The translations under genes were made by a program, and so were the position numbers. From an uncultured Ignavibacteriota bacterium (GTDB taxonomy: Bacteria > Bacteroidota > Ignavibacteria > UBA10030 > UBA8401): a DNA stretch of 64,000 bases. Below, in pieces: positions 49,181-57,941 of this stretch; the first letter of the stretch is position 1, and the number at the start of each line of letters is the position of its first letter. The stretch lies in NCBI GenBank assembly GCA_903884005.1, contig CAISDA010000020.1, positions 62,001 through 126,000 on the forward strand, read 5' to 3'. The notes beneath the pieces are model-generated. The model did no database searches. It saw nothing but the letters and a program-made list of their open reading frames with translations, and was not told the DNA's origin.

Positions 49181-49226
49181 GTCATGGCGTTTTCCCTTTT
49201 CGGGGGAGAGGGGAGAACGCCATGAC
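49181..49226. repeat. Intergenic palindrome, 'TTCTCCC' family, copy 2
   Basis: Sixteen-base arms GTCATGGCGTTTTCCC (49181-49196) and GGGAGAACGCCATGAC (49211-49226) differ by one wobble. The loop is TTTTCGGGGGAGAG. It lies 35 bases before the zinc-finger gene. Confidence 0.75.
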
Positions 49227-49260
49227 GGGGAGAACGCTGTTCCGGTTCAGGGGGCCGATG

Positions 49261-49617
49261 ATGACACACAAAGAAACCGATGAGTACCGTGAAATACTGG
49301 AAACCGAGGCGCGCCGCGTGCTGGCGGAAGAATTTCACCAGCATGTGCCGAAGGAGGTTCCCATTCACTATTTTCTGTCGTACAAAACCGAAGGGCGCCT
49401 GGCCGCACTGCGCGATGCACTGGAGCGGCTGGAGAGGGGGACCTTCGGTTCTTGCACACTGTGCCGATGCCGGATCGCGGAAAAATTTCTGAGGCAGAAT
49501 CCGACGACGCGCCTCTGTCTCTACTGCGCCCTTGGCCGCGAATGGGGCAGCGAAAAAGACCTCGATGTTCTCTGGAAAATGATCAACTCGTACACCGGAC
49601 CCGATACCGGATCGTGA
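49261..49617 (+). CDS. TraR/DksA-type C4 zinc-finger protein
   Basis: 118 residues from ATG 49261, 6 bases after AGGGG (the ATG at 49258 is too close). A helical N-terminal half leads to 'RLAALRDALERLERGTFGSC' and the zinc finger with CxxC pairs in 'GSCTLCRCR' and 'TRLCLYCA', the arrangement of DksA/TraR proteins that enter the RNA polymerase secondary channel. The acidic coiled-coil tip typical of DksA is not evident, so it may have another role. It sits between the chemoreceptor and the large hybrid kinase, on the same strand. Confidence 0.8.
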   Translation: MTHKETDEYREILETEARRVLAEEFHQHVPKEVPIHYFLSYKTEGRLAALRDALERLERGTFGSCTLCRCRIAEKFLRQNPTTRLCLYCALGREWGSEKDLDVLWKMINSYTGPDTGS

Positions 49618-49666
49618 ACGATACTTCATGGTAGTATTCTGTGGGGAGAGGAAGTGAGGAATTGCC

Positions 49667-52600
49667 ATGCATAACCCGCAAATTTTTATTGTTGAAGATG
49701 ATGCCATCATCGCCGCGCGCCTCTTCGATATATTGAAGTCGATGGGGTATGAAGTCTCGGAACCCGTCGCCTCGGGCGGCGAGGCCGTGATGCAGGCTGC
49801 CGACATACGGCCGGACCTGATCCTGATGGATATCAATCTCTATGGTGATATGAACGGCGTCGATGCGGCGGCTCGCATCCACGCCTTGATCGATGTGCCG
49901 ATCGTGTACCTTACCGCCTATTCGGACAATGATCTTCTGCAGCGTGCAAAGGCCACGGATCCCTACGGCTACCTCGTGAAGCCGGTGCAGGAGCGGGAAC
50001 TCAAGGCGACGATCGAAATGGCGCTCCATAAGCATGCGATGATGAAGGCGGTGCGCGAGAGTGAAGAGCGTTATCGGGCCGTGGTCGCCAATGCGAAGGA
50101 TGCCGTGTTTCTTTTCGATACGGAAACACTGCGCATCGTCGAAACAAACGATGCGTTCAGACGGCTCCTCGGCTTTTCGGACGATGACATTCTCTCACTG
50201 CACATGCAGGATATTACGCGCCTGCCCCCGGACCGGCTTCATGGTTTTGTCCGGGCTCTTCTCTACGGCGTGCTGAACGATTCGGGAGAGCGCCGCTATT
50301 ACACGAAGACCGGGGGGATGGTGGAGGTGATCGAAAGCGCGAGCGTGATCACATGCAGCGGACGCCCGACCGTGTGCGTTGTGGCGCACGATATCACCGA
50401 ACGCAAACATGCTGAGGAACTGCTGCAGGAAAGCGAAAGCCGCCTCAAGATCATTCTCAAGTCCATACGCGCCGGAGTCATGATTGTCGATGCGGAAACA
50501 CACCGGATTCTGGAGGTGAACGACGAGGCGGCGCGGATCATGGGCCGTGTTCCGTCCGAGGCCGCCGGTATGGTGTGCCACAATGTCGTCTGTCCGGCGG
50601 ACGCAGGCGCCTGCCCGATCACGGACCTGCACCAGACCATCGATGTGTCCGACCGTGTCATGCTCAATACGGCAGGTGAGCCCGTGTCGATCATTAAAAT
50701 GGTCCGGCCCATCGTTATCGATGGCCATTCCTGCCTGCTCGAAACGTTCGTCGACGTCAGCGCGCGCAAATCGGCCGAAGAGGCGCTGACGAAGGAACGC
50801 AATCTCCTGCATACCGTCGTTAACAGCCTGCCTCACCAGATCTATGCGAAGGATGACGCGAAGCGGTTCATCCTCTCCAACGTATGCAACACCGCCTCCC
50901 TCGGGTTCACACAGGATGAGGAACTTATCGGCCGCACGGACAGCGAGCTGTTTCCGCGTGATCTCGCGAACAGGTTCAGCCTCGAAGAAGATATGATCCT
51001 CGCGGGAACACTGCCGCTCATCGAAACACTCGATGAACAATACGATCCCGCCACGGGAAAACTCATTCGCTCGCTCGGTGTGGCGAAACGGCCGCTCCGC
51101 AATGACAAGGGGGAGATCATCGGGGTTGTGGGCATCAATGTCGACAGGACGAAGGAAAAATTAGCCGAGCTGGAATTGCGCGAGAGCGAAGAACGGTTCC
51201 GGTCCATCGTCGAAAATATCGGTGACGGACTGGTCATCCTGGACCTGAACGGGATCATTGAATATGTGAACCGGGCCGCCGCCGAATTATACCGCTATCG
51301 GAAAGAGGACATGGTCGGGAAGCCGATCTCCGACTTTGCAACGCCCGAACTCTCCGGCAAGCTGCTTGAACAATATTTCGAGGAGCTCCATGAGGGACAT
51401 GCGACCGTGTTCGAGATCGATATCCGCCGCGGCGACACCGAACGCCGGAGCCTGCTGGCCGCTGTGGTAGCACGCTGCGGCGCAGACGGCCGTCTCACCG
51501 GAGCGTATGAAACATTCAGCGATATCACCGAACGAAAAAATGCCGAAGCCGCGATCGCCGAACGGAACCGGCAGTTGATGTTGTCGAAGGCCGACGCCGA
51601 AGAACAGTCGCGCTTGCTGAAGGAACAGGCCCGCGAGTTTGAAAAGGCGCGCCGCCTGGCCGAAGAAGCGTCGCGGATGAAATCGGAATTTGTGGCCAAC
51701 ATGAGCCACGAGATCAGAACGCCGTTGAACGGGATCATCGGAATGACAAACCTGCTGTCGCTCTCGAATTTAAATTCGCAGCAGGCCCGGTTCCTGTCGG
51801 TAATCGACAGTTCGAGCAATTCACTCCTGGCGATCATCAACGACATCCTCGACTTCTCGAAAATTGAGGCGGGAAAGATGGAACTCAAGGAAAACGACTT
51901 CAGCATTCGCAAAGAACTGGATTACGCAACGGATGTTTTTTGGTATAAGGCCAAAGAAAAAGGGCTGGAATTGACATGCGTTGTCGACACCGACGTGCCC
52001 GATGAACTCCATGGCGATTCGATGCGCCTGCGGCAGGTGCTTACGAACCTGATCGGGAATGCCATAAAATTTACACAGGCGGGGATGATCGTGGTGCGTG
52101 TGCGCTTCATGGAAGACAATGCGTTTGGCACGGTGTTGAATTTTACAGTGACGGACACGGGGATCGGCATATCTGCAGAGTCGATGAACAAACTCTTCAA
52201 GCCGTTTTCGCAGGTGAACGGTTCGATCACACGCGAACACGGAGGCACCGGATTAGGCCTGACCATTTCAAAACGGCTCGTTGAAATGCTCGGCGGGAGT
52301 ATCACGGTCCGCAGCCGCATCGACAAGGGAACAACCTTCCGCTTCAGCGCGACTTTTTCCGCCGCTGCAGGCCATGCCGCTACTGTGCAGCCGATGCCGC
52401 GTGCCTGCGATAAAAAAATTCTGCTCGCACACGGCGATGCAGCCGCCAGAAAGATCATGCAGATGATGGCGCACGCGTTTCACTTCACGTCCGCCGTTGC
52501 CCGCTCCGGAGCCTCGGTGGAAAAAATGTTGATAACAGCAGCCGCGGAGGGCACGCCGTACACTGCACTCTTCCTTGGCGAACAACTGTCGGATTGCAGC

Positions 52601-53260
52601 TACAGAGAACTTCTCGATTCGCTGGAAATCAATCGGCAGCTTGGGGACATTAAAACGGTGCTCGTCGGCCCTTTCCAAAACGGTATGACGAAGGCCATGG
52701 CGCAGTATGACGGCAAGTACATTGTGCTGGCCCGATTTTCGAAACAATCCGAATTTTGCGATGCCCTGTGCGCGGCCATCGGCACCGGCAATGGCACACC
52801 CGTCGCGACCGCACACGACGAAACGCGCAGCGGCCCTGTGGATGGCGCAGCAAAGGCCGATATCCCGCTGCGCATCCTCGTCGTCGACGACAATATGGTC
52901 AACCAGCAGGTGGCCGCCGATCTGCTCGAAGCGATGGGGTACCAACCCGACATTGCATGCAACGGGGCGCACGCGTTGGAAATGGCATCGGCACAGGAGT
53001 ATGACATCATTTTTATGGATTGCCAGATGCCGGTAATGGACGGGTACGAGGCCACACGCCGGCTGCACGGCAACCCCGATGTTTCGCCGCATGGAGTCAT
53101 TATTGCGATGACCGCACATGCGATTGAAGGGGACAGGGATGCGTGCATTGCCGCCGGCATGGATGATTATATCGCGAAGCCGATCCGATTTGAAGATCTT
53201 CGGCTCATGATCGAAAAATGGAAGAAAAAAATATTCCAACCACAGGAGCGACGCGTATGA
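49667..53260 (+). CDS. Large hybrid histidine kinase (REC-PAS4-HisKA-HATPase-pseudoREC-REC)
   Basis: 1197 residues, cytosolic. An N-terminal receiver (5-120, 'LILMDINLYG', 'YLVKPVQERE') is followed by four PAS domains (about 130-250, 260-370, 375-500, 505-625) and a coiled coil. HisKA has His at about 681 ('NMSHEIRTPLNG'), and the HATPase carries 'NLIGNAIKFT', 'DTGIGIS' and 'GGTGLGLTISKRLV'. Residues 915-1060 look like a receiver that lost its acidic residues ('KKILLAHGDAAARKIMQ', 'ALFLGEQL'). A normal receiver ends the protein ('ILVVDDNMVNQQ', 'IIFMDCQMPVMDG', 'YIAKPI'). The Hpt gene overlaps its stop codon, so the phosphate path HisKA to REC to Hpt is likely. Confidence 0.94.
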   Translation: MHNPQIFIVEDDAIIAARLFDILKSMGYEVSEPVASGGEAVMQAADIRPDLILMDINLYGDMNGVDAAARIHALIDVPIVYLTAYSDNDLLQRAKATDPYGYLVKPVQERELKATIEMALHKHAMMKAVRESEERYRAVVANAKDAVFLFDTETLRIVETNDAFRRLLGFSDDDILSLHMQDITRLPPDRLHGFVRALLYGVLNDSGERRYYTKTGGMVEVIESASVITCSGRPTVCVVAHDITERKHAEELLQESESRLKIILKSIRAGVMIVDAETHRILEVNDEAARIMGRVPSEAAGMVCHNVVCPADAGACPITDLHQTIDVSDRVMLNTAGEPVSIIKMVRPIVIDGHSCLLETFVDVSARKSAEEALTKERNLLHTVVNSLPHQIYAKDDAKRFILSNVCNTASLGFTQDEELIGRTDSELFPRDLANRFSLEEDMILAGTLPLIETLDEQYDPATGKLIRSLGVAKRPLRNDKGEIIGVVGINVDRTKEKLAELELRESEERFRSIVENIGDGLVILDLNGIIEYVNRAAAELYRYRKEDMVGKPISDFATPELSGKLLEQYFEELHEGHATVFEIDIRRGDTERRSLLAAVVARCGADGRLTGAYETFSDITERKNAEAAIAERNRQLMLSKADAEEQSRLLKEQAREFEKARRLAEEASRMKSEFVANMSHEIRTPLNGIIGMTNLLSLSNLNSQQARFLSVIDSSSNSLLAIINDILDFSKIEAGKMELKENDFSIRKELDYATDVFWYKAKEKGLELTCVVDTDVPDELHGDSMRLRQVLTNLIGNAIKFTQAGMIVVRVRFMEDNAFGTVLNFTVTDTGIGISAESMNKLFKPFSQVNGSITREHGGTGLGLTISKRLVEMLGGSITVRSRIDKGTTFRFSATFSAAAGHAATVQPMPRACDKKILLAHGDAAARKIMQMMAHAFHFTSAVARSGASVEKMLITAAAEGTPYTALFLGEQLSDCSYRELLDSLEINRQLGDIKTVLVGPFQNGMTKAMAQYDGKYIVLARFSKQSEFCDALCAAIGTGNGTPVATAHDETRSGPVDGAAKADIPLRILVVDDNMVNQQVAADLLEAMGYQPDIACNGAHALEMASAQEYDIIFMDCQMPVMDGYEATRRLHGNPDVSPHGVIIAMTAHAIEGDRDACIAAGMDDYIAKPIRFEDLRLMIEKWKKKIFQPQERRV

Positions 53261-53646
53261 ATATCATCAACAAGTCCATCTTGAATGAGCTCGAATCGCA
53301 TATCTCGCATGACAAATTCGTACGGAACGTTCAGACGTTCATGAAATTTCTGCCGACGCAGATCGTTGAACTGGAAACAATGCTGCTTGCATCGAACATG
53401 AAAGGCGTCGTCGAAAAGGCGCACATGCTGAAGGGGACATGCGGACAATTCGGCGCGATGCGCCTTCACGAATTGTTCAAGACCATCGAGACGTGCGCCG
53501 AGGAGGACCGGTTGGGAGATGTCCAGGCGATGGTGCATGTGCTCCCGTACGAGTATCAGCTGGTCGAGGAACTGATCTCACTGTCGTACATGCAATCGAT
53601 TCAGCATCAGCGGATATCCGGCTCCGCGCTGACGAAACCTTCCTGA
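53257..53646 (+). CDS. Hpt phosphotransfer protein
   Basis: 129 residues. ATG 53257 overlaps the kinase stop (ATGA) and has AGGAG about 8 bases upstream, so the two are translationally coupled. The frame opening at 53218 lies inside the kinase and is not the start. The Hpt signature with phospho-His is 'EKAHMLKGTCGQFGAMRLHE' near residue 58, inside a four-helix bundle. It should take phosphate from the C-terminal receiver of the kinase and pass it to another receiver. The REC domains of the next two genes are natural candidates. Confidence 0.9.
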   Translation: MNIINKSILNELESHISHDKFVRNVQTFMKFLPTQIVELETMLLASNMKGVVEKAHMLKGTCGQFGAMRLHELFKTIETCAEEDRLGDVQAMVHVLPYEYQLVEELISLSYMQSIQHQRISGSALTKPS

Positions 53647-53710
53647 TGCACACGGACGCTCGCACGCAGGCCGGCATGGGCCCTGTGATGAGCACAAGAG
53701 AGATGATGCT

Positions 53711-56047
53711 ATGGCACATACGATACTGATAGTTGATGACGAGGGCATTGTTGCCGAAGATCTCAGCTCGTGCGTGAGAGGGCTGGGGTACTTCGTGGCC
53801 GGCGTGGCTGCGAGAGGCGAAGATGCCGTGATCCTGGCAGGCGTGCACCGGCCCGATGTGGTGCTTATGGATATCATGCTGCAGGGGGAAATGGACGGGA
53901 TCAGGGCCGCGCAGCTCATCAGGGACCACTTCGGCACGCCGGTGATATTCGTGACGGCCTATGCAGACGAAAGCACACTGGAGCGCGCGAAAATAACGGA
54001 ACCGTACGGCTACATACTCAAACCGTTCGAAGAACGGGAACTGCATTCCACTATAGAGATCGCGATCTATAAAAGCACTGTCGAACGGGCATTAAAAGAA
54101 AAGGACCATGAACTGGAGTACCGGGTGCTTGAACGCACCTATGAGCTTGAATCGACGAACGAGGAAATGCAGGCCGAGATCAAAGAGCGTATTCGCATCG
54201 GACATGAACTTGAAGAAAGCAATATGTTCCTGCGCAGCATCCTGGACGGCTCATCATCGATCGCCATCGTGTCGGTCGATAATGATGGCATCATTACATT
54301 CTGGAATATCGGCGCCCAAAAAATATTCGGCCATAAAGCCGCGGACGTCGTCGGCTGTTCACACATCAGCATTTTGTTTGCGCACGACGAGCCCTGGACG
54401 ATAGAGACCCTAAAACAGATGGAATCATCTATCCAGAAGACGAAACTGCCCCAACGGCGGGAGGTCCTGGCTGTCACGAAAAGCGGCGAAAAAATATGGA
54501 TCAATCTCGCGATCTCCCCGCGCCTGGATGAACGCGGCAATTGTATCGGACGGCTGGGCATGGGAGAAAATATTACGGGGCGCAAACTCGCGGAACGGGA
54601 ACTCTTCAGGGCGCGCGGAAGGCTGGAGCACCTGCTGGATGCATCCCGTGTGATCATTTACAGCCGCAGAGTCGAAGCCGTGTACAGCATGACGTTCATC
54701 AGCAACAATTCCGGTACATTGCTGGGCTGCGAAGCATCCGACGTGCTCGACGATCCCGCGTTCTGGACGAGCCGCGTGCATCCGGACGACCGACAGCGAA
54801 TGTTGACGACAATGGGGCTCTTCGCCGACGGGTACCAGGTGCTCGAGTACCGCTTCAAACACGGGAACGGAACATACCGCTGGCTGCGGGACGATGCCCG
54901 GCTTGTAAGCGACGACAACCGCGAGCCTGTGGAGATCGTCGGCAGCTGCGTGGATATCACCGACGAAAAAAAAATGGAGATCGCACTGGCAGAATCGAAG
55001 GCGCTGATGGACGCGGTCGTCGAAAATGTTCCGCTCATGATCTTCCTCAAAAAAGCGACAGATCAGCGTTTCGTCATTGTCAACCGCGCCGGAGAGGAAC
55101 TCCTGGGCTATGACCGGAAGGACCTGCTCGGCAAGAACGACACGGATCTCTTTCCTCCCGAACAGGCCGCAGACTTCATGGCGAAAGACCGGGACGTGCT
55201 CGATGGAGAGGCGGGTATGCTGGACATTCCGGAAGAGTGTGTCATGACGGCCAAGAAAGGCGAGCGTGTGCTTCATACGCGAAAAGTCAGCATACGCGGG
55301 GGCGATGGGACGTCGCAATATGTGTTGGGCATCTCCGAAGACATCACCGAGCACAGGTTGGAGCAGCAGCGGCTGTGCGATTCGCTTGAAGAAAAGGAAG
55401 TGATGCTCCGCGAGATCCATCACCGCGTGAAAAACAATCTGCAGGTGATCATCGCGCTGGTGGGCCTGCAAGCCGAGTCGGTATCCGATAAACAAACGCA
55501 GGACATGCTTGCGGAACTGCAGGCGCGGGCGCGCGTCATGTCGTTGGTGCACGAAACACTGTACCAATCGCAGAACATCGCCCGCGTGAATCTGGCCGCG
55601 TACATCAAATCGCTCTCCGCCAATGTGATGGAGACCATCGGCATCAGTGCCAACAGATCGCTGAAGGTGCATGCGGACGACATCTTCGTGGGAATCGACA
55701 GAGCGATTCCCTGCGGATTGATCATCAACGAGCTCGTCACCAATGCGCTGAAGTATGCATTTCCGGCATCGTTCCTGTCCTCGGCCGAGGCCCCCCAGGC
55801 CTGCGAGATCCACATCGGCATACGCTCTGACGGGCCTTCGATCGTGCTCAGCGTGAGCGACAATGGAATAGGCCTGCCTGAAGGTTACGATTGGAAGAGG
55901 GCGAAATCGCTCGGGCTGCGGCTCGTGAACATTCTCTCGTGCAATCAGCTTCGCGGAACGATCGATGTGGACACACGCCGGGGCACGGCATTCTCCATTA
56001 CGTTTTGCGAACCATCGGCGAAGAAAGAACGACTGCATCATACTTAA
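53711..56047 (+). CDS. REC-PAS3-HisKA_2 sensor histidine kinase
   Basis: 778 residues. The N-terminal receiver (4-118: 'ILIVDDEGIVAEDL', 'VVLMDIMLQGEMDG', 'YILKPFEERE') is followed by a coiled coil and three PAS domains (about 170-290, 300-420, 425-550). A HisKA_2 dimerisation helix has His near 570 ('REIHHRVKNNLQVIIALV'), and an HWE/HisKA_2-type HATPase follows ('INELVTNALKYAF', 'DNGIGLPEG', 'LGLRLVNIL'). The receiver at the front means this kinase can be switched by an upstream Hpt or kinase. It lies 64 bases after the Hpt gene and 11 bases before the next REC-PAS gene. Confidence 0.93.
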   Translation: MAHTILIVDDEGIVAEDLSSCVRGLGYFVAGVAARGEDAVILAGVHRPDVVLMDIMLQGEMDGIRAAQLIRDHFGTPVIFVTAYADESTLERAKITEPYGYILKPFEERELHSTIEIAIYKSTVERALKEKDHELEYRVLERTYELESTNEEMQAEIKERIRIGHELEESNMFLRSILDGSSSIAIVSVDNDGIITFWNIGAQKIFGHKAADVVGCSHISILFAHDEPWTIETLKQMESSIQKTKLPQRREVLAVTKSGEKIWINLAISPRLDERGNCIGRLGMGENITGRKLAERELFRARGRLEHLLDASRVIIYSRRVEAVYSMTFISNNSGTLLGCEASDVLDDPAFWTSRVHPDDRQRMLTTMGLFADGYQVLEYRFKHGNGTYRWLRDDARLVSDDNREPVEIVGSCVDITDEKKMEIALAESKALMDAVVENVPLMIFLKKATDQRFVIVNRAGEELLGYDRKDLLGKNDTDLFPPEQAADFMAKDRDVLDGEAGMLDIPEECVMTAKKGERVLHTRKVSIRGGDGTSQYVLGISEDITEHRLEQQRLCDSLEEKEVMLREIHHRVKNNLQVIIALVGLQAESVSDKQTQDMLAELQARARVMSLVHETLYQSQNIARVNLAAYIKSLSANVMETIGISANRSLKVHADDIFVGIDRAIPCGLIINELVTNALKYAFPASFLSSAEAPQACEIHIGIRSDGPSIVLSVSDNGIGLPEGYDWKRAKSLGLRLVNILSCNQLRGTIDVDTRRGTAFSITFCEPSAKKERLHHT

Positions 56048-56058
56048 ATGAGAAGAAA

Positions 56059-57405
56059 ATGAAACACGCCCGCATACTCGTTGTCGAGGACGAAAGTATT
56101 GTTGCCGAACAGCTCCAAGGTTCGCTCACCCGCATGGGATACGATACGCTTCCGCCGGCGTCAAGCGGAGAAGATGCACTCTCGGTTGTCCGGGAATTCA
56201 AGCCGGACCTGGTCCTGATGGATATGAAGCTCCATGGGGAGATGGACGGCCTAGAAACCGCTGTGCGCATGCAGGGGACCGCCGATATTCCCGTTGTCTT
56301 TCTGACGGCGTACGCCGACGACGAAGTGCTCCGGCAAATACGAGCGAGCGAGCCGTACGGCTACCTTGTGAAGCCGGTGCAGGAGCGTGAATTGCATGCG
56401 ACCATTGAAGTAGCGCTCTCGAGACGCCAGGCGGACAATAGGCTGGAAGAGGCGGTGCGGGAACGGACCAAGGAACTGGCTGCGCTCAACGAGGAACTGC
56501 TGCGCGATATTGAAGAGCGCAAGGGGGTTGAACGAGCGCTGCAGGAAAGCGAGTGGAGGTTCCGCCGCGTGAGCGATTTCATGCTCGATATGGTGAGTGT
56601 CGTCAACAATGCGTCGGATATGATACTCATCGTCACACCCGAAGGCACGATCCGGTACGGCACTCCGTCCATCGAACAGCACCTGCAATACGAGCCGACG
56701 AACTTTCTTGGCAAAAATATCGGGGACTTTCTCTGCCCGGACGAGCGCGAGGCCACCTTGAAAATCGTTGCCTGCGTAGCGTCAACACATTCGACTCAGT
56801 TGTTAACGCACTGTCTACGGAAGAAGGACGGCTCAATGATCTATGTTGAATCGATCATGAAGTTCTACATCGATCATCTCAATGTGAAGTGTGCTCTCAT
56901 TTCGGCGCGCGACATCACCGCGCACAAGAAGACAGACGACGCCCTTCGTGCCGCGCTCGAAACGCTCGAGGCGCGTGTGAACGAGCGCACTGCGCAGCTG
57001 GCGGAAGCAAACGATGCGCTTCGCTGCAGTGAGGAGCGCTATCGCAGGATCACCGATGCAGTCACCGATTATATTTATACCGTTGCCATCGATGAGGGTG
57101 TGCCGGTCCACACGACACACCGCGCCGCCTGTGTGGCGATCACCGGGTATACGGTGGAAGAGTTCCAGGACAATCCGTTCCTCTGGCTGCACATGGTGCA
57201 TCCGGACGATCGTGCCTTGGTGGAGCTTCATGCAGAAAGTATCCTGAACGGTGCCGATGAGCCGCCGATCGAGCACCGGATCATACGCAAAGACGGAGCC
57301 GTGCAATGGGTGCGCAATACCGTCGTTCCGCATCGCGATGAGAACGGCGTGCTGTTCTCCTACGACGGGGTCATCAATGAAATTGCACCGCACCAGAACC
57401 TCTAA
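56059..57405 (+). CDS. REC-PAS-PAS response regulator without output domain
   Basis: 448 residues from ATG 56059 (earlier in-frame positions lie inside the previous gene). Receiver 4-118 ('ILVVEDESIVAEQL', 'LVLMDMKLHGEMDG', 'YLVKPVQERELHATIE') is very like that of the large hybrid kinase. A coiled coil and two PAS domains follow (about 175-295 and 335-445). The protein ends after the second PAS, with no kinase, cyclase or DNA-binding part. It may act by binding a partner, or it may have lost a kinase. It is 20 bases ahead of the hydrogenase operon. Confidence 0.88.
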   Translation: MKHARILVVEDESIVAEQLQGSLTRMGYDTLPPASSGEDALSVVREFKPDLVLMDMKLHGEMDGLETAVRMQGTADIPVVFLTAYADDEVLRQIRASEPYGYLVKPVQERELHATIEVALSRRQADNRLEEAVRERTKELAALNEELLRDIEERKGVERALQESEWRFRRVSDFMLDMVSVVNNASDMILIVTPEGTIRYGTPSIEQHLQYEPTNFLGKNIGDFLCPDEREATLKIVACVASTHSTQLLTHCLRKKDGSMIYVESIMKFYIDHLNVKCALISARDITAHKKTDDALRAALETLEARVNERTAQLAEANDALRCSEERYRRITDAVTDYIYTVAIDEGVPVHTTHRAACVAITGYTVEEFQDNPFLWLHMVHPDDRALVELHAESILNGADEPPIEHRIIRKDGAVQWVRNTVVPHRDENGVLFSYDGVINEIAPHQNL

Positions 57406-57425
57406 CACGATCGGAGTTGCACATT

Positions 57426-57923
57426 ATGCCTGAACTTCTTGAACAACGCGAGCAATTGCAGGCGACAATGACGTTTCTCGGCGCCATCGCCAGCGGTATC
57501 GAGCAGGCGATCGGAGAATCGGCAAATTCAATTTCGTATCTGGCCGGGAAGCGCCTGGGGATGCAGTTTTCAGAGCATGCGCCCAAAACCGATGACATCG
57601 AGGAAGCTCTTTCATTCGTCGGGAAAGTGCTGCAGGAGAACGATTGCCTCTGGCAATTCGAGCCGTTTAAGGTCCACAACCGACCGGGTGTGATCAGCCA
57701 TAGCGAACAAGGGGATGAGGTCATGCTTGTGTTTCGCGAATGCATGATACGTCAATCGTTGTTCAAATTCGGCCATCATCAAAAAGGGTCCCTCTGCAAT
57801 ATGATGTACGGCTTCTTTTCCGGCGCGTTAAAAAATATCATGGGGAAAGAGTCCAGCCTCGAAATTCTGCATGCCGGAGAGAACGGCTGCTATAAACGAC
57901 TGGTCGTCTTCAAAAAATCCTAA
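57426..57923 (+). CDS. V4R-like small protein A, hydrogenase operon
   Basis: 165 residues from ATG 57426 with GGAG 9 bases before. I do not recognise a named family. The second half has the layout of V4R (4-vinyl reductase-like) ligand domains: 'VFRECMIRQSL', then 'GSLCNMMYGFFSGALKNIMG' and 'LEILHAGENGCYKRLVVF'. Cys 106, 124 and 155 line up with cysteines of the protein at 60560, and both share 'SxxxxxAGKR/AGRE' near residues 36-50, so the two appear to be paralogues that bracket the hydrogenase genes. V4R domains bind small molecules or Fe-S clusters in some regulators; a sensing role is inference. Confidence 0.7.
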   Translation: MPELLEQREQLQATMTFLGAIASGIEQAIGESANSISYLAGKRLGMQFSEHAPKTDDIEEALSFVGKVLQENDCLWQFEPFKVHNRPGVISHSEQGDEVMLVFRECMIRQSLFKFGHHQKGSLCNMMYGFFSGALKNIMGKESSLEILHAGENGCYKRLVVFKKS

Positions 57924-57941
57924 CGAACAGCGAGGATTGGC

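Larger units (their letters stand above)
48932..49260. other. Gap with two related GGAGAACGC-type palindromes
   Basis: The frame of the zinc-finger gene is open through this gap, from 48928, but two palindromes (48962-48995 and 49181-49226) lie in it and no ribosome site is present. A short stretch reading 'NVESEFITSVAKLEDRLLIL' could be a remnant of an older N-terminus. Confidence 0.5.

Noticed and set aside
48928-49260. N-terminal extension of the DksA-like protein
   Set aside because: The extension includes two palindromic repeats and no start with ribosome site, whereas 49261 has one and matches the family's length.
54425-56041. Minus-strand open frame of 538 codons opposite the REC-PAS-HisKA_2 kinase
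   Set aside because: It is an antisense shadow of a gene with intact motifs.
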